A DNA stretch of 64,000 bases from Diadema setosum (taxonomy: Eukaryota; Echinodermata; Echinoidea; Diadematoida; Diadematidae). The notes under the pieces are model-generated. The model was given only the letters and a program-made list of their open reading frames with translations, ran no database searches and was not told where the DNA came from. Made by a program: the position numbers and the translations under genes. Location of the stretch: the NCBI RefSeq assembly GCF_964275005.1, contig NC_092701.1:12956670-13020669 (forward strand), in the 5' to 3' direction. This document shows, piece after piece, positions 23,061-36,200 of this stretch. Each line of letters opens with the position of its first letter. The stretch's first letter is position 1.

Positions 23061-24701
23061 AGTCATATTTTCAGTGAGCAGTCATCATATAAACAGATCA
23101 TACATACATGTATACAATGTACCGCATACACTGTAATTTATGAACACGCATTTCTTAAGAGTGCACTTATCACAAATTGCTACGAAACACAAAAAATACT
23201 TTGACTCTACAAATATTCTGATGGATGTGGAGGCATGTAATGACTGGTGCAGAGCCCTGGGGGAAACCATACAAAGGCTGTCTCAGTTTAGTTATATTTC
23301 TGTTTTTGAGCTCACAAACTCTGACGTAGAGCCTTGTTTTATATTCTATTTTGATAAGGGATTTCTACTTCAGATGAAGCCCTAGCCTTCAATACTTACC
23401 AGGTAACTTACTGAGGCCAATCAAATGTCTTGAACTCAGATTTTATGAGGGATTAAGTAAGGATTCAAAGCAGGGATTTAAAATGCATCAAATTAGTAAC
23501 ATGGTGATGAATCTGACAAATAATGAGGTCACAGAAAGCTGTGTGTGTGATTTGTAAAGATTTTTACATTTCTATGGATTTTCATTAGTCTATTTTTGGG
23601 GAGGCTCATTTCGTTGCTGAAAACAGGAATCTTCTTGGGTTAATGTGTTTCACTTGGAGTTTTGCTGAATTTCAAACAAGCTTCATTTATGAGAAATGGC
23701 AAAAACATGGAAAGTTTTCGCTGAAGGGCAGACAATGGAATACAAAGGCTGACAAACATTGGATGGTGGGCAGTCTCAACACCAATGAGAAGACGTCATG
23801 CTATGCACGCCACATAGGATGTATTGGCACAAAATAGTATAGATGCATGCATAACTGACTTTCATAACAAGTCAACAACCTCTGATATACATGTAACAAG
23901 ACCATGCTAAGCAGGACAGAACTCATCTAGGCCTGATCATGCTCTATGGATAATAGTCTGCATATTATCAAACCAGCTGTGTGTCTATTACGTATGTTTC
24001 CTGAAAATATTTCATGATGAATAAAGGTATATAATGTCACCATTGTTACTGATACAAGCACTTACTTCCTTGTCAGACTTTATACAAGTTGCTCAAAACA
24101 GTGACAGCATGATGTAACTGAAATCTTTAAGGCTTCTGTGGTGGTAGAATGTTGGGTGACACTAAGGCTTAACGGTGCACCACATATTCTTTCTTGGGTA
24201 TGTATGTGGCCCTGAAAAGGACCTTCCCTTTTCAGGATGTAACTGGTGTTGGAGTTGTTGCAGTAGCTGCATACATAGCCAATTTGTGCATGCTACGTAA
24301 ACGCAAAATACACTTGTATGCAGTGGGGGTCATACAAACTGCAGTTGTGAAGTGACACTTACTGTGCCTTGTTCGCCAATCTTTTCACAAATTGGCAGGA
24401 ATGCCTAGAAACTAATAATATTGCCAATGAATAGAGATTACCTAATCCCCCTTACCCTTACTATCCTTATAATCCGTCATCATGGCCCTCCTGCTAATAG
24501 ATGGAGGTCATCGCCATACCTGAATGGACATGCTCATCAACAACTACGTCAAGTTTGGAGGTCTTACTGAATGCTGCTGGGAAATCTTGGCAAGTTACCG
24601 GTACACTATGAAGTGCTTGTGCACTCAAAGGGTTAAACCGTGATAGGCATCAGGACATTACACATATGACCCAATAGGCTATAGGTCATCTCCACATTGT
24701 C
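23061..24701. other. Intergenic, no gene recognised
   Basis: Mixed-composition sequence without microsatellites. Open frames at 23140-23385 and 23643-23837 show no recognisable domain. Possibly single-copy. Confidence 0.45.
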
Positions 24702-25054
24702 TTAAAGGGACTGAACAGTACTGGTTGAGGTGGGGATTCAGGTTTATAACATTCCTAAGTGAGATAATGAGAAACCTCTTATGAAATATGAAAGAGCATG
24801 TAATTTTAAGAAGGATTCAAAGCTTATCCAAAAAAGTGATAATAATAAAAGGCAATAGGCCATGCCTTTTATTAGGATCTCTTTGTTTCACCTTTGGATA
24901 TCTCGGCCATTTCAAAACCGATTTTCATCAAATAAACTTTTGACACCCCTTAGAATTGGATGCTCTTTGGCATCTCATAGAGTGGTTTCTGAATATCTCG
25001 TAAAACATTAAAAGCTAAATCCTCACCTCAACCAGAACTGTACAGTCCCTTTAA
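24702..25054. mobile_element. TTAA-flanked MITE (family A), complete copy
   Basis: 353 bp with ~35-bp inverted ends (TTAAAGGGACTGAACAGT / ACTGTACAGTCCCTTTAA) and a GGTTGAGGTGGGGATT inner TIR segment. This copy defines the family's full structure. Its right TTAA is shared with the neighbouring foldback element. Confidence 0.9.
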
Positions 25055-25671
25055 AGGGGCCCTGAAATCCAAATGCATGTTGATCTGTGTTGATTTATGA
25101 TACCTTCAACATCACTTTTGCGGTGAAACGAATATCTAGAAACATTTCATATATTTTTAATTATTTTTTCTTTTATTTTTCTTCAGATTACTTGGGAACG
25201 CCCACAAAAAATCCTTCCAAACCAATCAATATTCATATTCTTGAGATGACATCATCTGTCAATCATTGCTAAAGTGCTGAAATGTTTAACAAAAGACATT
25301 GGAATGCACCTTCCCCTCGACTCAGCATAACTTAAATGTTCCCTCGCCATGTCTTTTGTTAGTCACATTAATATGACAGAAACATGCAAGTTATGCTGAG
25401 TCGAGGGGAAGGTGCATTCCAATGTCTTTTGTTAAACATTTCACTACTTTAGCAATGATTGACAGATGATGTCATCTCAAGAATATGAATATTGATTTGT
25501 TTGGAAGGATTTTTTGTGGGCGTTCCCAAGTAATCTGAAGAAAAATAGAAGAAAAAAATCATCAAAAATATATGGAATGTTTCTAGATATTCGTTTCACC
25601 GCAAAAGTGATGTTCAGGGTATCATTAATCAACACAAATCAACATGCATTTGGATTTCAGGGCCCCTTTAA
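25051..25671. mobile_element. Foldback element with ~285-bp arms (family B)
   Basis: Left arm 25051-25333 and right arm 25388-25671 are near-perfect inverse copies, separated by 54 bases. Both ends read TTAAAGGGGCCC / GGGCCCCTTTAA. Landmarks in the arms: CAACATGCATTTGGATTTCA, GCGTTCCCAAGTAATCTGAA, GGTGCATTCCAATGTCTTTT. The open frames here are mirror shadows of each other. The transcript would fold into a long double-stranded RNA. Confidence 0.93.
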
Positions 25672-25776
25672 AATACATACAATTGATAATAATGGTTTCC
25701 ACAGACTCTCTGCTAAGTTGGTGGAGTTGTCTCATCATACCTGTATTCTTAGAAGCACACTGAAATTTTGGTAAAG

Positions 25777-25869
25777 TTAACCTGTTGAGGACGGTTAAAC
25801 TTCGCAAAAACATGCATTTCCAATAGACGCTTGCCCGAGTTTACTCATGACCCGTCCTCAATGGGTTAA
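25777..25869. mobile_element. 93-bp TTAA-flanked mini-MITE (family P)
   Basis: TTAACCTGTTGAGGACGG on the left and CCGTCCTCAATGGGTTAA on the right, 93 bp including both TTAA. Target site and CC(C) start fit piggyBac-type miniature elements. Confidence 0.8.
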
Positions 25870-27155
25870 GCACCATTCAACAATACACATACATATTTGT
25901 GATGCAATCACATTTTTATGGCTTTTTTTTTTTTTTTTTGAGAGGGGGAGGGGAAGGCAATTTTTGTTTTGAGAGTTTAAAATGGAGATATTCTCAGAAC
26001 TTTTATAACATGTTCCTGTAGAAACTTGAAACAAATGTCACAGCCATGTCACAATACAAAAACTCCCAAAAGCTAAACTCCTGGTGCTTTGAAGACACTA
26101 TTGCAATAAGTTATCTCTACTTTCAAAATTAGCGCACATAACATCTTAGTATGTAAAACTCATCATTTGCTTTTTGGTGAACACATAAAATAATAGTTTA
26201 CTGCTTGTCACATGAAAGGAAGTTGTTTTCATCATCTTCCTAAATAATATGTATACATACTTCTTTTATTTAGACACATATACTGATAGAAGCAAGTGAA
26301 ATGTAGGTAATCTTAAAACAAACAAACAAACAAGTCAGCCAAATAACTGTACAAACAGAAATTTTTGTGTGCATTGTAATTTGCAAATTTCACACGAGGC
26401 ATGATTCGCTGAATTAAAATGGGTAGTGGGGAATGTCCCACTGAGCGTTCACACGATGGGATTGCCAGGGAAAGTCCTGGCAAATGGGACATTCCCCGCG
26501 AAGCTGGGGATCGTCTGAACGCAATGGCACATGTATATCCAATGTAAACTACTGCTAAACATCAGTACAGCAACTGCCTTAGTGAAGCAAAAGGTGTCCC
26601 TTGTATACAGTTGGCCACTGTATACAGGTTGGTGGCTGGTTTGATTTACTTGCATATCATTAGTGATTATAAGTGACATGAAATGAATCTTACCAAACAT
26701 AAGTGCATGCAAAAGGTCTTATACATATCTATTTGCCATACTCAAGAAATGAATGCATGCAAAAAACTTAAATTTTGCTTTTATCTTGTTTAAATTGATC
26801 AACAATTTGGTTACCCCTCAAGAAAGGCTGTCACATGAGAATCAAAAACCCCTATGGAAGGGAAAATAACTCCATAATTACTGGTAGCAACAGCTAAAGT
26901 TGAAGTCTGTGTCAGCTATGTACAGTGAAACATTGACAACATAGAGAGTTGCTGGTCACACTAGACAGGTGGTCACTATATGCAGTGTCTGTTTTGACAG
27001 ATTTTTCTCTGGCCGATTTGCAAACGTCACATGAAGCAGAGGGGTGATACTTAAAGGTCGGCCAGTGGGTTGATGGGGAGTGGCATAGAGTCCAAGATGG
27101 GTAGCTTGATTTGGGTGTGCAGACACGTTTGAGCAAAATCTTGCGTGGTAGGACT
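25870..27155. other. GTF2B downstream region / presumed 3' UTR
   Basis: The part next to 27155 is expected to be GTF2B 3' UTR. It includes poly(T)-G run at 25922-25945 and a short inverted pair (GAGCGTTCACACGAT at about 26443, inverse ATCGTCTGAACGC at about 26509). No other gene is seen. Confidence 0.5.
26265..26270 (-). promoter_or_regulatory. Candidate poly(A) signal of GTF2B
   Basis: TTTATT on the + strand, i.e. AATAAA in the direction of GTF2B, about 890 bases past the stop. It is the first AATAAA I noticed downstream; use is not shown. Confidence 0.3.
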
Positions 27156-27289
27156 TCAAGGTGGCGGCAAGTCTTCCAGCTTGGTGGCAAATTGGAAATC
27201 CGACGGAAAGAGGTCATGGGCCCTTGGGTAGATGAGCTTATAGGACTGCCGGATTGTCACGTCAGCCACGCCAGCAATTTCACTTATTT
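27156..27289 (-). CDS. GTF2B: GTF2B coding exon 9 (C-terminus and stop)
   Basis: 134 bases from acceptor TTATGACAG to TGA. Encodes [44 protein letters not shown]. The final residues differ from the human LPQL, as expected for the least conserved tip. Confidence 0.96.
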
Positions 27290-30200
27290 CTGTCATAAAA
27301 TATGGACATGAACAGGACAGAGTGAAATGCGTAGCAAGGCACATATGAAAAATGAATGCGTTTGATAGTATACAAATAGTGAATGGTCACGAGTGCGATG
27401 GTACAAGATTTCGCACAAGGTGAAAGATAGAGGCGCTCTATTCAACGAGGTAAAGTAGAGTTTAATAGTGTGCCTCATCTTTCACCGAGTGTGAAATCTT
27501 GTTCTATTGCACGAGTAAAGACCATACATTATTTGTTTTATAGAACACCTCGGAAATCAACATATGTGGTCTACACAGATCCTTGAATTTATCACAGAAA
27601 TGGCAACCATTTTCTTTGAAAGGCGACCAAGAAGCACAGTCACAGTCGATCATCCATGTACATGTACGTATGCGATGGTACTTTTAACTGAATGTCACAT
27701 AATGGGCAATGTGAGCTAAAGTGCAATGTCTGCATGTTCAAATCTACTGGACTTCTGCACTGCAAGAAACATTGTCTTATTTGCTTTTACTTCAACAGAT
27801 GTTTGTTTGTCATTGGCAAACAATTTCTCTTGACAGTTTATCCCAACTTTGCAGAAAGATGATAAAATTGGCCTCGTAATTAGTACACTCCTTACCCTTC
27901 TGAGAACGTTTCTCATCAGACGCCTGAGAAGCCATAAATATGGCTGCTGCCGTCACTGAGATAGGACTTCGTCTGGTTGATACAAAAACAAAATAGAAAG
28001 AGGAATAAAGAACATTCGACCTAGAAGAGGATTTTGACAAACTCTTCAAAGATCTGTGCGAAAATAGAGAGTGAAGACACAGGAAGCAAATATAAAAGTG
28101 ATCACAAATACTTGAAGGAATGTCCTTCACAGTAAGATTTATATATGACCACAAAAAAAAAAAAAAAAATTCTAGTGACTCACACACACACACAACACAC
28201 ACACACACATTCAGAGAAAACATATTCTAGCATCAGGTAGATTCACCAACTACAATTTCAGTCTACCATCAGTATAAAAAAACTTACACTTTCACTTACA
28301 GTCAAAATCAAATATGCTACATATGTGTTGTGATTTCAGGGATACACCTCCACAGCTAAAATACACTTGTATAGTGAGAGTTCATTAAATTTGAACAGTT
28401 TTATATGAATCACTGACTTTTTTTAAGTTTGAAGTTTGATATCAAAGCTGTAAGATTTTGAGAGTAGACTGATTTTCCTGCCGAGTTTTAATCACTTTCT
28501 AAACATCCCCTCATTCAAAAGCTCCCTGAAAATCAGAGCTGACATGAAGAAATAATGTTTGGTAGATGTCCACCTAGTTTCCCTGAAAACTCACTTTTGC
28601 TACGTGCCCGATTCTGAGCTGATGGACCAATAGGGATAAAAACATGACAACAACAACAAAAGAAACAAACAGTGATCTAAACGAACAATGTAAGTAGGAA
28701 TGAATCTGAATATATTGCCATGTTTTGCATCAGCATTACAGTGGACAGCACACTGCTCACCCTCCATCCCCTCCCCCCCCCCCCACCCCCAATCAGTCAT
28801 TTCACTCCACCTATGTCTCTCATGTGTCTACAACCAACAACAGGAAAGTTTAGATTTCCACTGATGACACCGTACGTGATGACGCTGTACGTGTGTCACC
28901 GTACGTGTGTCTGTATAATACAACGGAAAGCATTCTGTTATGTATCTTTCTCACATCTGTGCCACAAGTTGAACTTGGTGAACACTGTGTAAACAGAGGG
29001 AAAGGGAGCAGGGGATTGACTGAGACGTGTTTTATGGCACATTTTGGTAAATAGGCACATTTTGGTAACTGCACATTTTGGTAATTTACCAAAATGTGCC
29101 GATAGTGCACCTATACCTGACAGGATCAACTGTTACCAAAATGTGCAGTTAAAAGTGGATTTGCCTGCACATTTTGGACAATCTGCACATTTTGGTAACT
29201 GAACTAAGACCCCATGGATGGGCTCCCCTGCAGGCAATTCCCACGACTCACCCGGAAAAAGTTTTGGTCATGCTGTAAACTTAGCTGCGGGTAAATCGGA
29301 CTTGCGTGCACACCTTCGGGCAAATACAGGCGAGATACGCGCTAGGTACTGTCAGGTGCAGACCAACTGCGGAGAGCTCTGGGTAGCAAATTTGCTTCCC
29401 CGCAAGTCAAACTTCCCCAGATACGATATGACAAGGCCTTGAGCATGTTCAAAATATGTTCAGAGTGAGTTGCGGGGGTACACGCAGAACACCAATAGGA
29501 GACCCTTACCAGCAGCACCTTGCAGACAACTCCAACGCAGATACTTTGCAGTACCCGTAAGTCGCTTGTAACAGAAAACGGATCGGTTTCAAAGTTCTTA
29601 GGCAGGTCAAACGGAATACACGCAAGTAGAAGGTAAGTAGCACGCATCTAGCAAATAGGACACAAGTGCAAAACATTTTTGTCCACCCGCAGAAAATTTT
29701 CCTGCTTGCTGAAAAAAATCCCTATACTCGCAACAAGTCCGCATAGCTTGCCCGGAACGGTGTGACACGGCCTTACAGGCCGTGTCACATCTTCCCAGGC
29801 AAGCCATGCGTGTGACTTGCGAAGAACAGTTTTTACTACCCTGAGGTCCCCACAGATGACCTGCACGTAACAGTAGCTAGCACGTATCTCACCCGTAGTC
29901 GCCCGGAGGTGCGCACGCAAATGCTTTTTACCCGTAACCATGTTAAGGCCTTGTCACACCTTTCCGGGCAAGCTATGCAGTCTTGTTGCATTTGAGGATT
30001 TTCCAGCATACCGGCCAATTTCTGAGGGCAGACAAGGATTTGCGCGAGTTGTGCATAATTATGTGTCTTACTTGCTGGATGCATGCTACTTATGTTCTTC
30101 TTGCGTGTATTCTGTGTGACCTGCGTGCCAGGCGCGTGGGGGCTGGCAACTCAGAAATTCATCTGAAGGAATGGCAGAAGTCCAACAGAAATGACAGAAT

Positions 30201-33200
30201 GTCATTATCTTGGCCGCGCTGACCGCATACAGGGACTGTGAAGTACCTGCGTGGGAGTTGCCTGCGAGGTGCTGCTCAAAATTTGGCTGTGGGTAAACCG
30301 GACTTGCATGCACAGCTCCGGGCAACTACGGGCGAGATAATTTTCCTGCGTGCTGGGAAAACCTTCCTCACAACAAGCCCGCGTAGCTTGCCCGGAAAGG
30401 TGTGACACGGCCTTATTATAGGCTGCCGAACTCATTCGGTGGGGACAAAAACCAACTGCACTTACAATTTGTTTTTGTGATGTGATGATTGTGGAGGAGC
30501 AGAAAGTTACCAAAATGTGCCGTCAATGTCCTGCACATTTTGGTAAATTTACCAAAATGTGCAGTTACCAAAATGTGCCGTAATATAGTTACGGCACATT
30601 TTGGTAACTGCACATTTTGGTAATTTACCAAAATGTGCAATTTACCAAAATGTGCCATAACAGACGTGTGGATGTCCACTATAGATTTATTACTGATTCT
30701 GATTCTGATTCTGATTTTATTTCTGAATTTCTTTTTCATACATAAATGAAGTACAAAGTCAATTGAACAAACAAACTGAGCACACTACAAATTGAATCTG
30801 ACAATTATAGCAAATAAATGATCGATTCAAATATTCAACTTTTTTCCCCTGATAAAATTCAAAATGAAAATAAACCATTTTGTGCATACATTTATGCAAA
30901 CATAAGTTACAGTATATCTCTTGCTCAAAGACAAATTAGGGAATTCTTGATGTACAGAAATTCAGGAGACCATCGTCATAAGCAAGTGCTTGACGAGGAC
31001 AATGGCCTCAGAAATGATTGTCTAAACAGTACAACATTGTAAGATTATAACATAATAAGTCACCACTCACTGAGTGGCGATAAGGATACTGTAAAATTAT
31101 TGAGAACAAAAATAAGAAGAGTCCAGAGACAACAAAAAAAAGAAAAAAAGAATACTCTGCTGGCTTCAGACAGCACGCAATCCTCAATTTCTCACACAAG
31201 AATTTGTGATGGGAAAAATGATGAACACGGAGTACAAAGCAAAGAAGTTTCCTCGGTTTCGGTTGTGCTTACACATGTGGCATATAAGATTCTTGTCACC
31301 TTCAAGGTTGCCTCTTATGAAATTTTGGTATATGTGAGATAATAACACTCTTGAACAGAATCTATCATGAAATTGCTCTACTTGAGAAGGACAGCTCAAT
31401 GTTTGTGTCCGAGACATTTCCGCGAGGTAGTGATAGAATCTGCCACGACTCACAACCACCATCTTTTTTTGGGTGTCACCAAAAGTTTTAGCCACTATTT
31501 TCTCTCCATGGCAACCTGCATTCAATCTGGAACGACAGGATGTGTGTCAAATTTTAGAATTTCCCAGAAGTCAACATTCCTGTCCTTCTAAAAATGATCA
31601 AATCCACTGCTAGCCTGCCACAATAAGAAGGAGCTCTAGAAGTGTTATACTGACATACCCTGATACAAGGTCCAGTTCATCAGCCTTTCGTGCTATGTGT
31701 GTAGCAGCTCTCTGGACTCGGGAAGGCAGGCTCAAGTTGGAACAGAAACGGGACTAGAAAGGAAAAGAGAACATAATGCAAATAAAGAATGAAAATATAC
31801 TGAATACTGACAAGCAGTACATGACCAAGAGCTTTACAGGACAAGAAAAATGACACCATTTTTTTTTTAAGTGGCTCTGCTATTAAAGCATAGCATTTAC
31901 CAGCATTCCTGTTTTTAGGAGCTGCTGTTTCAGAAGCGCCTCGTCAAGTGTGCAAATTAATGCAGTGAAATATTAGCATTGACACACCACTGCTCACTTG
32001 TTTGGAAACAGAATTCATGGAACTTACTGCTTGAGTAGATTTAAATGGGGTAAAGCATTTCATGGGAACCTTGATAATAACATAATGAGCAGTCAACTGT
32101 TACATCACAGATACAGTATCAATGTTTGTTTCATTAACGGACACACACACACATTATGCATACACTTACAGCCTTACACTGTCTTTTGACACTGATAACA
32201 TGTGTGTACATTCAAGGACTTGCACAATACCCTGAATAAGAAGAAGAAACACTGCTCTCATATGGTTCAGCACAAATAATTTTTTCAGCACAATTGTTCA
32301 TCACAACCCCTCCCCCCCCCCCCCCCCCCCCCCCCCCCCAGTTTCCAGGCACTCTCACAGAGGGCTAACCAAAGCCTACCATGAAATCTCCGGTGGTAAT
32401 CAGCACGACATTTGTCTCAAGTGCCTTCAAGATCAGCTTGAAGCAGCGGCCAATCTCTCGCTTGTTCACCTTGGAAACGGCGCAGATCTCTGCACACAAA
32501 CAGAAACAAATCACATGATTCAAGGCAGGCAAGGTCAGGTAAGGCAGGCAAGGCATATTAAGTAGTTTACCCCTCGGAATTCTAGAAATGCGTGAGCAAA
32601 TATTCTGTTGGCGAGATGACCATTGTCTTAACCCCTTGAGGACAAGTCCCGAGTATACTTCGGCAGGCGTCTGTGGAAAACGCGTGTTGTGGCAAAATCA
32701 AACCGTCCTCAATGGGTTAAAATACAATCCCACACCCCAACAGGAAGTGAAACAAAGCACGTCATCAACTTGAAAAAACTACTTTCATCTTCATTCTTCA
32801 CTCTTTGAAGAAAATTAGGCACCGTATTGTATTGTCTTGAAGCAAAGTGTAGAGTAGTGAATTGTATTGTATCATAATGCAATGTAATATATTTTATTAT
32901 AATGCAATGTGATGTATTGTATTGCAATGTACTGCAGAGGCTGCAAACTTTTTTTTTTTTTTGGGGGGGGGGAGAAGGGGTAGGTCAAGGGTAATGTGCA
33001 TGGTTTGGTGGTTGGATCAAGGGTCAACAGCCACTGTACTGCATCTATTACCAAATTAAGAAAGTCATAACTATCATAATGATATTCAGTAAATGAGTCA
33101 GTAAAGCTGCTGACAATGAATACAGGCATGAACTAGAGAGCAGATGGCTATGACACCACATACTTTACACGCAATCCAAGAATGGATCAGAGATTTTGGT

Positions 33201-36200
33201 CATCCACACTGTAAAGCACAACCACACAACCACTCCCTTCTCTGAGCCATCAAAAGTGATAGTGACATCTGTAGTCAGTCTTAATCCATCCATTTATAAT
33301 TTTGAAGAGGGATCCTAAGTAATCCATCTGTCTATAATTTTGGGGATGGATCCCAGCCGATGGATACTTCTGACTTATGTTTTGCAGCAGCTCTACAGCA
33401 CATGATGGCCACGGCTACCGGTGACAAGTTTCAGATCAGAAATCACATAAATGGAGGCAGAAAGTAACTAGAAGATATGTACTCAAGAGATGAATTAGAC
33501 CCACAGCTAATCTGAACACAACAGTTTTATTTCTTGAAGCACTGACAGAGACATGAACTAAATGTGAACCACACACTTCAATGAAAGATACATTGTTACC
33601 AAGGGCTGATTCCTGTTTCCCATCATATTCAATGGTGCTAACCATAAAAGCTAGAGCTAAACAGATCCACATCTGTAAGTTAACATTTTCCCCCATGTGC
33701 TAATTTGTTTACCAGTCTCTTTTTTTTAATTTCTAATTTCATATATCATATAAGAGGATGATAGTTCTGACCACACTTGATTTAAATTTTTGACTTCTTA
33801 AAAGAACATAGAAGTATGAAACAACACTACACCCACAAAAAAAAAAGTTGCAAGACATGATTTTCCAGTCAGGTGCGGCGATACGGTGAAATTAACTCGC
33901 CAAGAGCATATGACCTCAAGGCCTCATTTGCATAAAGTAAACAGCTTGTGTGCGCGAAACAGCTGGGGAAGTGTTGCTGGACAATCGCAATATCTCACCT
34001 CAGAAGCCATCAAATGATTAAATCTATACAGCAAATTGAAGGAGATACTATTCTCTAACTTGCAATGTTAGTTATTTTGGGTTTTATTGAGGATAAACCT
34101 GAGAAAACAACGTCGAAACTTAGCTTCCAAAACAGAAAATTTGGTCTCTAAACAAGTGTTATTTTCTCACATTTTCCTTCATTGCCCCAAAATGAAACTT
34201 CCGTATATGACTTATGGTAGTATATTCATACTGTGTTCCAAATATCCTTTCTGTATCATTTGGCGCACGGTTATGTCGGGAAAAAATCAAGATCACTGTC
34301 ACCTGTGACCCATGTAAAATCCACAGGGTAAGCAGTACGCAGTCCAATGTATCGGTTTTCGTGCTGCATGAAACAGCTGAAGAACATGGCAGGGTTTGTC
34401 TTTCGCCCACTCATCACCCTGTGGCCCAAAAACAGAACCCTGTCACCTTGCGCCGAACCTGACACCGCTGATTGGCTAAGCGTGCACTGACCAGTAGAGA
34501 ATGCAGCGAACAGAGAATGGAAATATACACATATCTCGAAAGATACATCAGCATTCTTGCCCAAAAATCATATGAAGGATGATATATCCATATTAGATAT
34601 ATGTCTAAAGTTTCAAGGGATTTGGTGGTAAAATAAGGGAGAGGAGGTGAACTTTCAAGATGTTTTGTCCTTCGCTCCGCACAGTGCTACGATAGCCGTT
34701 ACAAATTCAAAAGCTTTGGCCTCTTATCAATGCGAAAATTGCACCGTATCGCCAGGCCTGCAGTAGGCCTGAACATGCTAACATTATGCACTTGGGGTCT
34801 ACTTGGCCAATTTTGGGTTAGTGTATGTTGTGGAAATTTTCTGATAGATTTACAATCTTTTTTCTCCCTAAATCTGATTATTGAAAGAATAAAATTTAAG
34901 AAGTGGGCATAGAGAGTGTCAGTATAAGTAGTAGAGAGATCAGTAGCAGAGAGTGAGACAGAGTGTGTGAGAAAGAGAAAGGGGAGATAGAGAAAGGTGA
35001 AACAGATAGGAAGACACAAGCCTGAGGGTTGCAAATCTCTACAGATCTGAAACCATACCAATGCACAGTAGAAAAACAAGCATATTTCAATTTGGTTTAT
35101 AAATTAAGAATTTGCACATGCGTACACTTTGCATGCAAATCAAAATTCAAGAAAAACTAGATCACATTCAATGCATATAGTGTAGGCAAGAACTCTTGTG
35201 GGCATTTCAATTTCGCAATTCTTGGCTCTCGCAAAATTTGCAAAATCAAAATGCATGCAAACATTTCTAGTTTTACAGTATAAGCTATGATACAAAGACT
35301 ACAAAATATGGTAGCAATACATGATCCTTGACTACAAGCACTTCACAAATCAATGTGAGTTATGCAATAATCATTTACCTTTAAATGTACGCGGCACCCC
35401 TTCTTGTCTGCATGCAATATAAAGACTAGAGGCTGCAATAGCATCATTACTCCGCCCTCTGAGGGTTCGCTGATCGTTGACTTGCTTGAACAGGGCAGAG
35501 GCTCTATCCTGTGGAATGGAAGAAATTGTTAAAGTCAAACACATGAATTAAGGGGGGGGGGGGAAGGGACAGAAAACACCTACACATGTAACACTGACAT
35601 CAACACATAAACTGATGTCATAGCGCATCATTTTGCATCAAAAAAAGATTTATTGGAACATAGCAGAAAGAAGTATTTGAGATGATGTTAATGTCCAAAG
35701 AATATGGACATGTCATTGGATAACAGATAATGCATGGACAAAGACACTGACAGATGTATCACCGAATGACAACCCAGCATACTGTAATTCCTTCAGTTCT
35801 TTAATACTAAACATTAGGCAGGGCTCGACATTAACTGCGGCCTGGAGTCACCTAAGATCGATGGTGGGCCACCAAATTTCCAAGAGAGTTATCTTTTGGT
35901 AGTCCGATCAGGCACCTAAGATTCAAAGTGAATTGCTGTTTCATTCTTTTTCTGGCTAACATACTTCTTTTGGGGGCCACCAAAATTTCATATTTTAAGC
36001 TTTTAGTGGACTTAACGGGCCACCAAAATTCAGATTTTAAGCTTTAAGTGGCCTGAATGGGCCAACAAATAAAAGAGTTAGCATCAAGCCCTGCATTATC
36101 ACGTATACAAAGTTCATTGAAAGACTCAACTACACGTAACATGAAATATCAGAGAAGGGTGCCCACTGTTCCACTTTGGCAAATACATTGTACATGCACT

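Noticed and set aside
29037..30659. CRISPR-like array
   Set aside because: Copies occur in both orientations with no constant spacer length, and this is eukaryotic DNA.
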